This document shows, in pieces, positions 1 to 9,377 of a DNA stretch of 64,000 nucleotides. Source of the stretch: Tolypothrix brevis GSE-NOS-MK-07-07A (GTDB lineage: Bacteria > Cyanobacteriota > Cyanobacteriia > Cyanobacteriales > Nostocaceae). How positions within the stretch are numbered: position 1 is the first letter of the stretch; each line of letters starts with the position of its first letter. The notes under the pieces were generated by a model. The model saw only the letters and a program-made list of their open reading frames with translations. It did no database searches and was not told the DNA's origin. The position numbers and the translations under genes were made by a program. The stretch covers positions 124,001 to 188,000 of the forward strand of contig JAHHIJ010000009.1 of assembly GCA_019358985.1 (NCBI GenBank). The letters run 5' to 3'.

Positions 1-39
1 ATTATAAGTCAATTTAGCGTGCGATGCCTACCTAAAATC

Positions 40-3000
40 CTACTTCTCATCATCCGGTGGGTGTAAAACACTATCTCTATAAAGAATTAAATTCAGTACA
101 TTTAACTCATTAGAAGTTAAAAGATACTTGTCTGTAAAAACTTTTTGCCTCATTTCCTCTAGACTGTAACTTCTAAAAACAACAAAAGGAAAATCTTGAT
201 AATTGTTACCAATAGGCAAAATATTACCAACAGGATACAGCAAGCGAATATATGCAGCTAGGATATCACGGAAGCGTTCATCTTCAGGTTCATTAGGTTC
301 ATTCGCAAAATATTCACTCATAGCCTCACCGCTAATAAATGCATATAATGGCAATGCATAATACTGATCAAAACGCTGGCTAAATTGTTCAAGTCTCTGT
401 GTTTTTTCAACCCCATCCGTGAGCTTTGTGATTAACTCTATAGCATCCTTAATCGCAGAGCGCAAACTTTCCGGGTAAGATTTCCGGTGACTAATTTGCT
501 GCATATTTAGCCACAATTCATCAGTAGAATTTGCAATATCAAGCAATCGTATTTGATAAATTTCTTCTAAAGTATTGTTAGCAATAGGCACTATCAACAG
601 ACTACCACTAATGTAGCCCAGTTCAATTTTACCAAAATCCAGTAACTTATCTAGAGTGTGACAAATTTGATAAAAATCCCGATTGAAAGACTCCCGTAAC
701 GCTAGATAATTAGATTTAGTTGTATCTCTAACAGTAAATTCTGCTCGTCCTAATAACTGTTCTAAGCTTGTATAAACCTTTTCTACTAAAACATCGCTTT
801 TGTTTCTATAATGTTCTTTTTTCAATTGGTTGATGAGATTTACCATCTGAGCAGAAAATGTTTCACCAGCAGCTAAAACAGACTTACCACCTATAGGTAT
901 AATGATAAAATTATCGCGTCCTATGCAACCAGAGCCAAAAATTCTGGTCATTATAGAAGCTTTCAAAATTAATAAGATATTTAACAGACTCAGCACACTT
1001 TCTTGTAAAGATAATTGCTGGTCATCCTGATAATAAACTGAACGTTCTGATAAATAGAAAACTAATTCTTTATCCTGACTATCTATCTTATCATTACCAC
1101 GACCTCTGTAAATTACTTGAATTACTTCCATGAGATTTTTCTCAATCTCAAATTTGGGAATTTCTACCAGGATGTGTTTAGCTTTGGGGAAGGATAAACC
1201 CCGACTTCCGGAAGAAGTCATAAAAACTACTTTTACGGTTTCTTGAAAATTCTGTATTTCTTTCTTTTCCTCTTCAGATATATTTGCGTGTATCTCCAGA
1301 TAATCGGTGAACTTATCAAATTGTCCCCGATGTTCTTTAATTCTTTCAATCAGTTCTGCTAATCTGCGCTGATTTTGGATGTAAACTATTATCTGGTCAA
1401 CATCAGATTGATTTAAAAAAGCTTCGATGTCTTTTAAAATCTCCTTTTGCAAACTTGCTTCCAAGTTATGTTTTTGCTTGAAACGCGCTTCATCAATAAA
1501 CTTGCAAGATTCTATCAATACTTTATATGTGATAGATAAACTTTTTGCCGGGTAGGAGTTAGTATTGATAACAGTTGCTGCGAAATCTTTAAATACTAAT
1601 GGTTGAATTGAAATAGGTTGAGCAATTTCTGTAGCACGACGAAAATAGATTTTGTCTGGTTCTGGTGATTTATCAGAAAGGTGTTGAATTATGACGTTTT
1701 TATCAACGATAGAAGCATCGGCAACAATCACCTTTGTATTAAAACCATACTGATTATCATTTAATTTATACGTAGATATAATCTTATGAATTCCATCTAA
1801 AAAGTGAACTCCGCTATCATCCCCTGTTATTTCATCTATCATGATGAATAAGTGCTTGATTCTGCCAGAAATCTCTCGCATTCTCTCAGGAAAGATTATA
1901 TTTTCTCTTTCGTTGTAAGCATTTCTAAATATTTTTTCAAAATGCTTCAAAGTGTCGTCAGTTTGTGTTTTTTTTAAAGCTTGGATAGAAGCAGTAGCGA
2001 TGATATTATTTGACAATTCATCTTCTACAATCGTTGATATTGCCTCGCAAATGCTATTTAAAACGCCTTTCTTTTTGTGTTTATTATCTTGAATAACATC
2101 GTCAGTCGGTTTCTTAAGCTTATCTGAACGTCGTGCGATTCGCTCAACTTCCCTACTATCAATAAAGTGTACAGACTTTCGCACAAAGTTACCTTGACAC
2201 TGATTGCAGGTATATTCAACAGTGTAGCGTCCGAAATTATCTGTAATTAGATTGCTGTGGCTATTAATAGCTAATAACCTATCATCGCATAAATTACCGA
2301 TTTTTTTATTTTTAAACTTCTCGATAATATCTAAGTTAACTTGTTTTCTTGGACTGACATAAAATAAGAGAAAACCTTCATCTATATGATTTTTGAGAAA
2401 ATCAACGATCGCTGTAGTTTTACCAATACCAGGATTGCCAGTTAAAAATATATAAGTATCCTGAGAAATTAAAGCTTTTTTAATCAATTCAGCATGAGCT
2501 TGTCGCAGGTTCATAACTCCAGTTAAACCTAACTCTTGCATCAGTTTTGGGGGAACTTCTGCAACAAAGTTGAAAAATCCAGTAATTTTCTCTTGATGAG
2601 GAGGTAAAAAAGTAATCTCGTCAGCAGGAACTTCTAAAAGAGCATCAACAAACTGTTTACCACGCTCAAAACTATGATAAGCGCTTCGTTTAATTAGATT
2701 TAAGACTTGCTTGCGTGCTTCGGGAATTTCTTTGCCACTTGAGTCATGTTTGTAAATCTGATAGCAGGTTTTCAAAACATCTATATTTTCGCGGTTGATG
2801 GACATGGCACTTATTCCGCGATCGCTATATCCTAGAGAGTTGAATACCACTGATGCTGCATCAGGTAAAATCCCACTTGAGTGCATAAAATTATAGAAGC
2901 TATGAGCATAACCAGCAGCTTGGATTAATTTCGCACTTTCTTTGTCTTTATATTTAAAAGCACTAAAATAACTCTTTAAATCTTCCGAAAAATCTAACCC

Positions 3001-3678
3001 TAAAGATTCGGTATCAATGCGAAGATTAGAAAAAACACTTTTGGAGCGTAAATAACTAATATCCCTCATCAATAAACGTCGGATAATTTCTATATAATCT
3101 AGGTTTTTAACATCGTCATTGGAATTAATAGAAAACACCGATAAATCAACACAGATAACCCGATATTCTCTCCGATGTCGCAGCAGTATTAAAGTGTCTG
3201 CATTCAAAAACTCACCTTTTGCTTTATAACCTTTAATATACTGAGAGATATTATCTAAGTTTTCAAACTGAGATAATACTTCTGTAAACCACTGACTATC
3301 ATCCTTGATATCGTAGGTTCCGATGCTGTTATCACCGCTAAACCTACATTGGTAATATAATATTTCTATATTTCTTAGGTTGTGAGATTTAAGCCAATCT
3401 GTAGATTTCAAGTATTCATGAAAGAAATTAAAACCACTCAAAAACCCTTTTTGTAAAAAGAATGTACTCCAAGTTTCAGCCATTTCTCTTTCTAAAGTGC
3501 TGATAACTTTATCTACAACTCGCAACCGCATTTTGGGAAACTTTAATTGCTGTAATTCATGACGATATAAGTTTGCAAATTTGTGCTGAATTTTGTTTTG
3601 CTCAATATAGGCAAGAATCCCAATATTAAATCCTACTTCAAACAAACGTCCTAAATCTTCTGCTATTTTTGATTTCAT
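40..3678 (-). CDS. Large SF2-like helicase/ATPase (1212 aa), candidate defence or accessory protein
   Basis: The central part of this protein carries a full series of superfamily-2 helicase-like motifs: Walker A GNPGIGKTT near residue 413, motif Ia FYVSPRKQV, a DEIT Walker B near 613, VIVADAS as motif III, IIVYIQNQRR as motif IV, TSSGSRGLSF as motif V and YRGRGN near 855. A single CNQC pair sits between motifs Ia and II. The N-terminal 400 residues hold a hydrophobic strand pattern (LRHRREYRVICVDLSVF) but no domain I can name; the C-terminal 330 residues are also unassigned. It lies 69 bp downstream of another very large minus-strand gene, so the two probably form one transcription unit. The role is unknown; helicase plus a giant partner is a common layout in phage-defence modules, which is inference only. 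Its GC-poor coding sequence differs somewhat from the metabolic genes nearby. Confidence 0.8.
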   Translation of the reverse strand: MKSKIAEDLGRLFEVGFNIGILAYIEQNKIQHKFANLYRHELQQLKFPKMRLRVVDKVISTLEREMAETWSTFFLQKGFLSGFNFFHEYLKSTDWLKSHNLRNIEILYYQCRFSGDNSIGTYDIKDDSQWFTEVLSQFENLDNISQYIKGYKAKGEFLNADTLILLRHRREYRVICVDLSVFSINSNDDVKNLDYIEIIRRLLMRDISYLRSKSVFSNLRIDTESLGLDFSEDLKSYFSAFKYKDKESAKLIQAAGYAHSFYNFMHSSGILPDAASVVFNSLGYSDRGISAMSINRENIDVLKTCYQIYKHDSSGKEIPEARKQVLNLIKRSAYHSFERGKQFVDALLEVPADEITFLPPHQEKITGFFNFVAEVPPKLMQELGLTGVMNLRQAHAELIKKALISQDTYIFLTGNPGIGKTTAIVDFLKNHIDEGFLLFYVSPRKQVNLDIIEKFKNKKIGNLCDDRLLAINSHSNLITDNFGRYTVEYTCNQCQGNFVRKSVHFIDSREVERIARRSDKLKKPTDDVIQDNKHKKKGVLNSICEAISTIVEDELSNNIIATASIQALKKTQTDDTLKHFEKIFRNAYNERENIIFPERMREISGRIKHLFIMIDEITGDDSGVHFLDGIHKIISTYKLNDNQYGFNTKVIVADASIVDKNVIIQHLSDKSPEPDKIYFRRATEIAQPISIQPLVFKDFAATVINTNSYPAKSLSITYKVLIESCKFIDEARFKQKHNLEASLQKEILKDIEAFLNQSDVDQIIVYIQNQRRLAELIERIKEHRGQFDKFTDYLEIHANISEEEKKEIQNFQETVKVVFMTSSGSRGLSFPKAKHILVEIPKFEIEKNLMEVIQVIYRGRGNDKIDSQDKELVFYLSERSVYYQDDQQLSLQESVLSLLNILLILKASIMTRIFGSGCIGRDNFIIIPIGGKSVLAAGETFSAQMVNLINQLKKEHYRNKSDVLVEKVYTSLEQLLGRAEFTVRDTTKSNYLALRESFNRDFYQICHTLDKLLDFGKIELGYISGSLLIVPIANNTLEEIYQIRLLDIANSTDELWLNMQQISHRKSYPESLRSAIKDAIELITKLTDGVEKTQRLEQFSQRFDQYYALPLYAFISGEAMSEYFANEPNEPEDERFRDILAAYIRLLYPVGNILPIGNNYQDFPFVVFRSYSLEEMRQKVFTDKYLLTSNELNVLNLILYRDSVLHPPDDEK

Positions 3679-3690
3679 TATAGTCTTTTT

Positions 3691-3735
3691 TTAACGCAAA
3701 GGAACGCAGAGGGAAGCGCAGAGTAGCGCAGAGTA
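3691..3735. repeat. GCAGAG-type dispersed repeat between the two large genes
   Basis: A run of near-repeats built on AACGCAGAGG and AGCGCAGAG fills the gap between the two large genes. The same sequence type recurs near 63825-63860 and, inverted, inside the small element at 25602-25692, so it is a dispersed repeat of this genome rather than a gene-specific signal. Confidence 0.6.
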
Positions 3736-3747
3736 AGATAAGATAAT

Positions 3748-6700
3748 TCAGCGAATTTCTGTGTTTAATACTTTCTTTACTTGAGTTAAAAAAGCTAATG
3801 AGTTAAATTCGCTTTTTCCTCTCATATGATTAAATAGGGAGAGTTTACCGACAGACTCTTCTCCGATGAGATTTTCGTAAGGATCAAGTTTGAGATAAAT
3901 GTCTTTAGAAGCTTTTTGGTATCGAGAAAAGTGGAACAAGGTCAAATATTGCAAGATGTCGTTTTTTAATGAACCGTTGAAAATCAAACCTTTCCTAATG
4001 TCTTCATCATCAAGGATGTCTTTATAAATATTTAATAAGGTTGCGTAAGAAATAACACCGTTGTAGTTTTTTTGTTCACCAGGAACGTCAATTCCATTAA
4101 ATAAGTTAAAAAATACAACAGATTGCTTGCTGGGGTCATTGACTAAATTTGTCAGTTCTATGGTATCTTGAATATATAATGAACTTGACTTGAATTTTTC
4201 TGGAAGCTTAACCGCATAGTATTTATCAAAAAACATCGGATATATCTTGATGTCTTTGTGTTCTGCTTTTAAAGCTTTAATCACATCTCTTGACATGAAA
4301 AATAATCCGTCATCCTCCTCAGTTTGAGTCATGTGCAATGTACTCGAATAAGGTGCTTTGGCAATATACAGAAAATGCTTAAATCCCATTTTGTAAAGTT
4401 TAGCTACTTCGTCAATGACAACGCTGGGATATGTAAACATTTGTTGTTTATCGTAGTTGTCTGAGAAAGTTTTAAGTAACTGCACTCTGACAGCATTATC
4501 TTGACGTCTAACTCCCATAATTTCTCCCATCAAATTGGAGATTTTTTGAGAACTATTCCATCTGCGATCGCTCTCTCGACTAGAAACTATCACAATCGCT
4601 AATTTGTCCAATTCAGGAGAGTTTGACGCATTGGTAAAGGTAAATTTTTTCGGCAAGACTGAGTATAATGAACTCAGAACATTCGGAATTTTAAATTTAC
4701 CTTTACTTTGCAAGTCTCTAATGTCAATTCCTTGTGCATTAGAACGATGTTTCTCGTTGAGTAAATGAGATAATACACAAGACAAGGACACGATAAATTT
4801 TTCTATTGGTGCATCGTCTTGCTTGTTGTTTAGATGTAGCCGAAAAATCGGGATAAATAATATCGTCTGCTTATTCAATAATATGCGAATACTGATATAA
4901 GCAAGTAAGCAAAAGGTAAAGCGATAAGCAAAAGCTTGGTGAGATTCTAGTTTATTACTTTCTAAACTGTAAGGGAACAATATCAACTTACGCTGTGTGA
5001 AATGTTGATTGTAAATCTCTTGGCATTTTTTATCTTTTAGAGGGACAAAAAGGATAGGTAAAGCACGGATACCTTTTAAATCGTACTCCATTCGGAAGGT
5101 TTCGCGGTCATCGGTAGCAAAAAAATGAATGTCGCTGATTGTAATTTTGGCTGGAAGAGTACAAAGAGAATTTGTCTGTGCTTTCGCTTCCCCAATAGAT
5201 ATATACTTGAGAACTTCTTTGGGGTTTCCTCTTAAAACAGGTTTGAAGAATGTATTGTTTTTGAAGATATTACTTTTATTGTCCTCAAGGATGCTTTTTT
5301 TCACAGAAATATGCAGGGGATATTCTCGTATCGGAAAGCTAGTCTCTCGTTTGAGGAGATTTTGCAGCAACTTCTTGAGAAGATTGATTTTTCTCTGAAC
5401 TTTGAATTCTTGAAAATATTTGTAAATCTTCCGAAAAAGCTGTTGTTTTGCAGCTTCGTCAGAACCCTTAAGAATCTGGATTACATTTTTCTCAAATCCA
5501 GCAATAGGATCGTATTCTAATTCAGCATTCAGTTTGTAATCTTTGCTTTCTGGGTTATTGCGACTGGCAAATAAAAAATAGTATAAAAACGCTATTTGTA
5601 AAACTTTTCTCGCAAATGTTTCGTTCTTAGCATCTGCGATTCCCCCTTGATGTTCCTTGGTATCTGGATTAAGCAAATTCAGACGATATTGAAAGACATT
5701 TTTACCACCATACGCTTGCACTTTACCATCAAGCTTCAGCTTCAGACCAAAGATAAATTGAATTTCTCCCCGGTTGTCATCTTTGGTTTCTCCTAAGTAA
5801 CCTTCTATGATGGGGATAATTGGCAATATTTCAAATGCTTCAGCACGAGAAAACAAATCTCTATAATTAACTGAAGTACCTGCATAGTTGACCAAGTAAT
5901 CACCATCAGCTTTGGTGGTATCGTTAATATATTCTTCTATCAGCTTTAGTCGTCTAATCAAGTCTTGCAGATATATAGCACCTTCAGTATAAGCAGCGCT
6001 AGTACCAGTATTAATATTCTCGTGGAGAAACTCCAAATAATTTATCTGTGCTTGTTTTTTGAGTTTTCCTAATGTTTGCTGATTGACAATATCCCGCAAT
6101 TTGTAAAAGTCAGAGTTAGTCTCTTTTTCCAAATCTTCAAGTATGTACTCAATATCTTCTTTCTCTCCGGCACTTGCACTACTAAATTGCTCGTGAATAT
6201 AATGTTCTAAACCTTGCTGTAATTGTCTGTTAAAATCACGCGTATTCTGCACAGTGATAGACAATTTGTGAACTTTCAAAACTTCTTTGTTCTCAGGATT
6301 TTCGCTATTGAAAGTTAACCGCTGTTTTTGTAACCCTTGATGTGGAAGAAAGGGATAGGTAAAGTCTAAACTAGGCTTATCTCCTTGAAAATTCTGCAAA
6401 TCTGTAACTAAGTTGCTTACAAACTCTTCAATTGAGGTACTATCTCCTAGTTCAGATTCTAATATCTGCTTAAGACAATCTCTTATTTTTTGAATTTGAT
6501 TGGGAAAGTTTTCTTTAAAACCTGGACTAAAGTTAACTGTAGCAGCTTTGGCGCTATTAGCAGAAACTCCTAAAGGATTGTCTACCTGCAAAGTAGCAAC
6601 TTGAGCAGCTATGCTATCAATATCGATGTGTAAATGGTTGTTATCATCAGAGATTTTAAAGACTTTTTGATCACGCAAACAATGTAAAATTTTTGATAAC

Positions 6701-6819
6701 AAATCGCTATAATCTACGTAAATTAAATCGTCGCTTCTTGCTTGAATATTATTCACCCTGTTAATTCCTAGCTTATGGTGACTATTCAGTATTAGTCTTA
6801 ATAGCCACCATAACGCCAC
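3748..6819 (-). CDS. Unrecognised 1023-residue protein paired with the helicase
   Basis: I do not recognise a family for this protein. It is soluble-looking, rich in Lys, Asn and Glu, with no clear signal peptide or membrane anchor. A middle segment (about residues 350-480) contains a beta-rich stretch followed by charged helices; the last 300 residues contain alternating strands and helices (IVIVSSRESDR, FKHFLYIAKAPYSS, IKIYPMFFDKYY) resembling a Rossmann or RNase H-like fold in secondary-structure pattern only. The start is uncertain: the longest frame begins with GTG at 6819 and no ATG follows soon. It is followed after 69 bp by the helicase gene on the same strand, which suggests co-transcription and joint function. 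Nothing visible identifies an active site, so no activity is proposed. Confidence 0.75.
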   Translation of the reverse strand: MALWWLLRLILNSHHKLGINRVNNIQARSDDLIYVDYSDLLSKILHCLRDQKVFKISDDNNHLHIDIDSIAAQVATLQVDNPLGVSANSAKAATVNFSPGFKENFPNQIQKIRDCLKQILESELGDSTSIEEFVSNLVTDLQNFQGDKPSLDFTYPFLPHQGLQKQRLTFNSENPENKEVLKVHKLSITVQNTRDFNRQLQQGLEHYIHEQFSSASAGEKEDIEYILEDLEKETNSDFYKLRDIVNQQTLGKLKKQAQINYLEFLHENINTGTSAAYTEGAIYLQDLIRRLKLIEEYINDTTKADGDYLVNYAGTSVNYRDLFSRAEAFEILPIIPIIEGYLGETKDDNRGEIQFIFGLKLKLDGKVQAYGGKNVFQYRLNLLNPDTKEHQGGIADAKNETFARKVLQIAFLYYFLFASRNNPESKDYKLNAELEYDPIAGFEKNVIQILKGSDEAAKQQLFRKIYKYFQEFKVQRKINLLKKLLQNLLKRETSFPIREYPLHISVKKSILEDNKSNIFKNNTFFKPVLRGNPKEVLKYISIGEAKAQTNSLCTLPAKITISDIHFFATDDRETFRMEYDLKGIRALPILFVPLKDKKCQEIYNQHFTQRKLILFPYSLESNKLESHQAFAYRFTFCLLAYISIRILLNKQTILFIPIFRLHLNNKQDDAPIEKFIVSLSCVLSHLLNEKHRSNAQGIDIRDLQSKGKFKIPNVLSSLYSVLPKKFTFTNASNSPELDKLAIVIVSSRESDRRWNSSQKISNLMGEIMGVRRQDNAVRVQLLKTFSDNYDKQQMFTYPSVVIDEVAKLYKMGFKHFLYIAKAPYSSTLHMTQTEEDDGLFFMSRDVIKALKAEHKDIKIYPMFFDKYYAVKLPEKFKSSSLYIQDTIELTNLVNDPSKQSVVFFNLFNGIDVPGEQKNYNGVISYATLLNIYKDILDDEDIRKGLIFNGSLKNDILQYLTLFHFSRYQKASKDIYLKLDPYENLIGEESVGKLSLFNHMRGKSEFNSLAFLTQVKKVLNTEIR

Positions 6820-6905
6820 GGTAATTTAACGTAGGAGTTACACCAATTTTGTATGAATTTGGGCTATATCACCCTCATTCTATAAGAGTGGGGTTACACA
6901 AACAA

Positions 6906-6923
6906 AGCCTGTCTACCCAGGCT
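6906..6923. repeat. Hairpin of the GGCTATACAAACAAA-type repeat family
   Basis: AGCCTG and CAGGCT form a six-base stem around a loop, just after a GGGGTTACACAAACAAA lead. The same lead-plus-hairpin design recurs near 12841-12888, 28270-28300, 46680-46730 and 55370-55435 with different but self-complementary stems. Confidence 0.55.
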
Positions 6924-6954
6924 GAATTTGGCGAGTCTTTAAGAAGAAATTATA

Positions 6955-7632
6955 TTACACTAAAGAGCCTATTTTATCTAACAATCCAGAAAACAACTTT
7001 AACCCATCAGTACTACCCAATACCGCATCTGACGCTCTTTCTGGATGGGGCATCATGCCTAGCACGTTTCCTGTAGAATTGCAAATACCCGCAATATTAT
7101 TTAACGAGCCGTTAGGATTTTCACCTTCGTAACGAAAGACAACTTGATTGTTATCTTCAATTTTTGTCAAAGTGACATCATCAGCATGATATCTTCCTTC
7201 ACCGTGAGCGATCGCTAAAGTGATAATTTCACCTTTTGTATAAGCTTGTGTCCAAGGTAAATCGGTGCGCTCAACTTTTAGGGGAGAGCGATCGCATATA
7301 AAATGCAAATCCCGATTTCTCACCAAAGCTCCAGGCAATAGTCCAGCTTCAGTTAATACCTGAAAACCATTGCAAATACCGATGACAAATTTACCTTTTT
7401 TTGCATGTTCCACAACCTGCTGCATCACAGGTGAAAAACGAGCGATCGCTCCACAGCGCAGATAATCCCCGTAACTAAAACCACCAGGGATAATTATCAC
7501 ATCACTATCCGAAATATCCGTATCTTGATGCCAAATCATGCGAGTAGGTTGCTTGAGAATGTCTCGTGTGACATAAGCAACATCGCGATCGCAATTAGAA
7601 CCTGGAAAAACCAAAATGCCGAATTTAATCAT
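6955..7632 (-). CDS. purQ: Phosphoribosylformylglycinamidine synthase subunit PurQ
   Basis: PurQ is the glutaminase subunit that supplies ammonia to PurL for the fourth step of purine synthesis. At 225 residues it has the usual length of the stand-alone subunit. The class I glutamine amidotransferase site is visible: nucleophile Cys87 in GICNGFQ, and the partner His and Glu in MPHPERASD near the C terminus. The start MIKFGILVFPGSNCDRD matches the family N terminus. purS lies 144 bp upstream on the same strand, so PurS and PurQ are probably co-transcribed and join PurL, which is not in this window. The gap between them is filled with heptameric repeats. Confidence 0.97.
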   Translation of the reverse strand: MIKFGILVFPGSNCDRDVAYVTRDILKQPTRMIWHQDTDISDSDVIIIPGGFSYGDYLRCGAIARFSPVMQQVVEHAKKGKFVIGICNGFQVLTEAGLLPGALVRNRDLHFICDRSPLKVERTDLPWTQAYTKGEIITLAIAHGEGRYHADDVTLTKIEDNNQVVFRYEGENPNGSLNNIAGICNSTGNVLGMMPHPERASDAVLGSTDGLKLFSGLLDKIGSLV

Positions 7633-7644
7633 TTTTTATTGAGG

Positions 7645-7779
7645 AACGGGGAATGGGCATTGGGCATGGGGCATTGGGTATGGAAAGAATCGTATTTATT
7701 CACGCATGAGCGATCTTGAACTTGTTTAATTCGAGCCTGCCCATTGCCCGTTGCCCGTTGCCCATTGCCCAATTCCCTA
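7645..7779. repeat. GGGCATT/GCCCATT heptameric repeats in the purS-purQ gap
   Basis: Short tandem heptamers of the TGGGCAT type occur at 7650-7682, and their complement CCATTGC/CCGTTGC at 7738-7775, so the gap can fold back on itself. These match the short tandemly repeated sequences known from heterocystous cyanobacteria; the same unit makes a longer array at 15091-15187. Confidence 0.65.
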
Positions 7780-8055
7780 GAATACTCCTGTCTGTGATTC
7801 GACTTCAATCAAATCAAAGCGATAATTTTCAATCACGGGATTTGCTAACATTTGGTCACAGATGCGCTCCAAATGTTGACGTGCTTTACGCTCATCAGGT
7901 TCAGTGATGGTTACTTCGATGTACTTACCAATCCGTACAGAGTTAACGTTATCGTATCCCAACTGCTTTAGGCTAGATTGTACAGCTACACCAGCAGGGT
8001 CTAAGACCGAGGGACGAAGGGTGACAAAAATTTTAGCTAGATATTTCCTTTGCAC
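7777..8055 (-). CDS. purS: Phosphoribosylformylglycinamidine synthase subunit PurS
   Basis: PurS is the small bridging subunit of the three-part FGAM synthase and holds PurQ and PurL together. The 92-residue length is typical. Family features are visible: an N-terminal strand KIFVTLRPSVLDPAGVAVQ, then LGYDNVNSVRIGKYIE, then a C-terminal LANPVIENYRFDL. It is followed by purQ on the same strand after a repeat-filled gap. Upstream, divergent from zur, lies a long structured RNA element. Confidence 0.95.
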   Translation of the reverse strand: MQRKYLAKIFVTLRPSVLDPAGVAVQSSLKQLGYDNVNSVRIGKYIEVTITEPDERKARQHLERICDQMLANPVIENYRFDLIEVESQTGVF

Positions 8056-8178
8056 AGGCTTTTGCTGAATGCTGCGATCGCTATACTATAACTTTCTGTT
8101 CCAAGTGAGTGAAAATAAGATCAAGAAGCCCTAACTTGTTGATTTATCAATTAGCCAGTAAACAGCTTTAACTACAGT

Positions 8179-8619
8179 GTCAGCACCCCGCTTGCTCAGA
8201 GACCGGGCTTTGTGCCTCCTCTGTAGATAGCTGACCCGTCTTACGTACCTCGCGTACTACGTTATCGGCAAGCGTTTAAGTTCACACCTTTGGATACGCC
8301 GCCAGTCCACTGCTCTGTAACCGAAACATTAACCAGTTCTACCAAGGGGTAAGACCGTGTGTTTTGGATAGTACCGACCGATAACATTGACTAGGCGAAC
8401 ATTACCCCGCAAGGGAGTTTACAGCGCTGCTATGCGTACAGGGCAAATAGTTCATAGTGGTAATTGTCCCACTGAAAGTACATTACAAAAGTACGCTGAA
8501 CTTAGTAGTCTCAAGGCGGTAGCAGCATCAAAAATATTCAAGGCAGTTTTAACTGCCTGAGTCGTGTTTCCTCCTATGCCGCACATGCACGCTCGTTTCC
8601 ACACTTACCAGTATTTTTT
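8179..8619 (+). ncRNA. HEARO-like structured RNA, copy 1 (no associated ORF)
   Basis: This 441-nt stretch aligns along its length with a second copy at 11835-12313. Both share blocks such as AGCTGACC, GGCAAG, GTTTAAG, GTACCGACC, ACCCCGCAAGGGAG, TATGCGTACAGGG and TGAAAGT. Helices are supported by paired changes: GTTATCGG (8261-8268) pairs with CCGATAAC (8378-8385), where copy 2 has GTTAAAGG with CCTTTAAC; TGGA/TCCA here is AGGG/CCCT there; AGTGG/CCACT is ATGG/CCAT; GTAC/GTAC is GTGC/GCAC. A terminal hairpin GGCAGTTTTAACTGCC lies at 8542-8557. The element ends exactly before ATGA, the start of zur. Size, mobility and the ATGA junction recall HEARO RNAs, the omega-RNAs of IscB elements, in an ORF-less form. 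Structure is well supported; the family name is inference. Confidence 0.65.
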
Positions 8620-9015
8620 ATGAGAGCCATACGTACCCGCAGTCAAGACCGTATCTTGAGCCTTCTGAAAACCATCAAGCAAGGCATTTCGGCACAGGAT
8701 ATTTACGTAGAACTGCGTCAACGCAACCAAAGCATGGGTTTAGCTACAGTTTACCGCTCAATGGATGCTTTAAAAATGGAAGGCATGGTGCAAGTGCGGA
8801 CATTAGCTAACGGTGAAGCCCTTTATAGCCTAGCGCAGCAAGACAAGCATCACATGACTTGCTTGCAATGCGGTACTTCAATTGGGATTAATCAATGCCC
8901 AGTCCATGATTTAGAAGAACAATTGCAAGGCACTCATAAGTTTAAGATTTTTTATCACACCTTAGAGTTTTTTGGTTTGTGCAGCCAATGCCAAATGACA
9001 CAAGCTGCGGAGTAG
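8620..9015 (+). CDS. zur: Fur-family zinc uptake regulator (Zur/FurB)
   Basis: This 131-residue protein has the Fur layout: an N-terminal winged helix (ISAQDIYVEL, then GLATVYRSMDAL as recognition helix) and a C-terminal metal-binding dimer domain with two CxxC pairs, CLQC and CSQC, plus HH and IFYHTLEFFGLC. From memory the sequence type (MRAIRTRSQ start, short C terminus) is the cyanobacterial FurB/Zur branch, which represses zinc uptake genes when zinc is replete. The ATG is part of the ATGA that borders the HEARO-like RNA, so the RNA lies directly at the 5' end of the gene, and no Shine-Dalgarno sequence other than element sequence is available. Transcription must therefore either start inside the RNA element or run through it. 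Confidence 0.9.
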   Translation: MRAIRTRSQDRILSLLKTIKQGISAQDIYVELRQRNQSMGLATVYRSMDALKMEGMVQVRTLANGEALYSLAQQDKHHMTCLQCGTSIGINQCPVHDLEEQLQGTHKFKIFYHTLEFFGLCSQCQMTQAAE

Positions 9016-9377
9016 GGGGATGGGGAGAGGGGAGGATGGGAAGCAGGGGGAGCAGGAGGAGAAAGAAGAATTATTCTCCTTGTCTCCTTGTTTCGGCTAT
9101 AATTACATGATTGAATTTTCGACTACTATTGTTTGTGGCGATCGCACAATCTCAAAGCATACTTAAGTAATTAAACTTAAATACCATTGTAAAAATAATC
9201 TATACCAAAACATGAGACTATAACCTACTCAAAACATCCAAAAAGTTTATTCGCGAGTGCGTATTGAGAAGGATAAAAAATACAACTTTTGTAAAAGATT
9301 AATTTCATCCTTCTTCAGTTGACAGCCAGATGTAATCGAATTCAGCGGTTGATTTAAACCTTTAACTTTTTAGGTGC
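9016..9377. other. Intergenic region zur to PP2C gene
   Basis: The first 75 bases are a G-rich GGGGA/GGAGGAG run followed by its partial complement TTCTCCTTGTCTCC, which can fold. The rest is AT-rich with no open frame. I see no RNA gene and no clear terminator. Confidence 0.5.

Noticed and set aside
3748-6819. Argonaute/Piwi-like identity for the 1023-residue protein.
   Set aside because: The alternating strands near the C terminus suggest a Rossmann or RNase H-like fold, but no DEDX catalytic set or MID signature can be placed.
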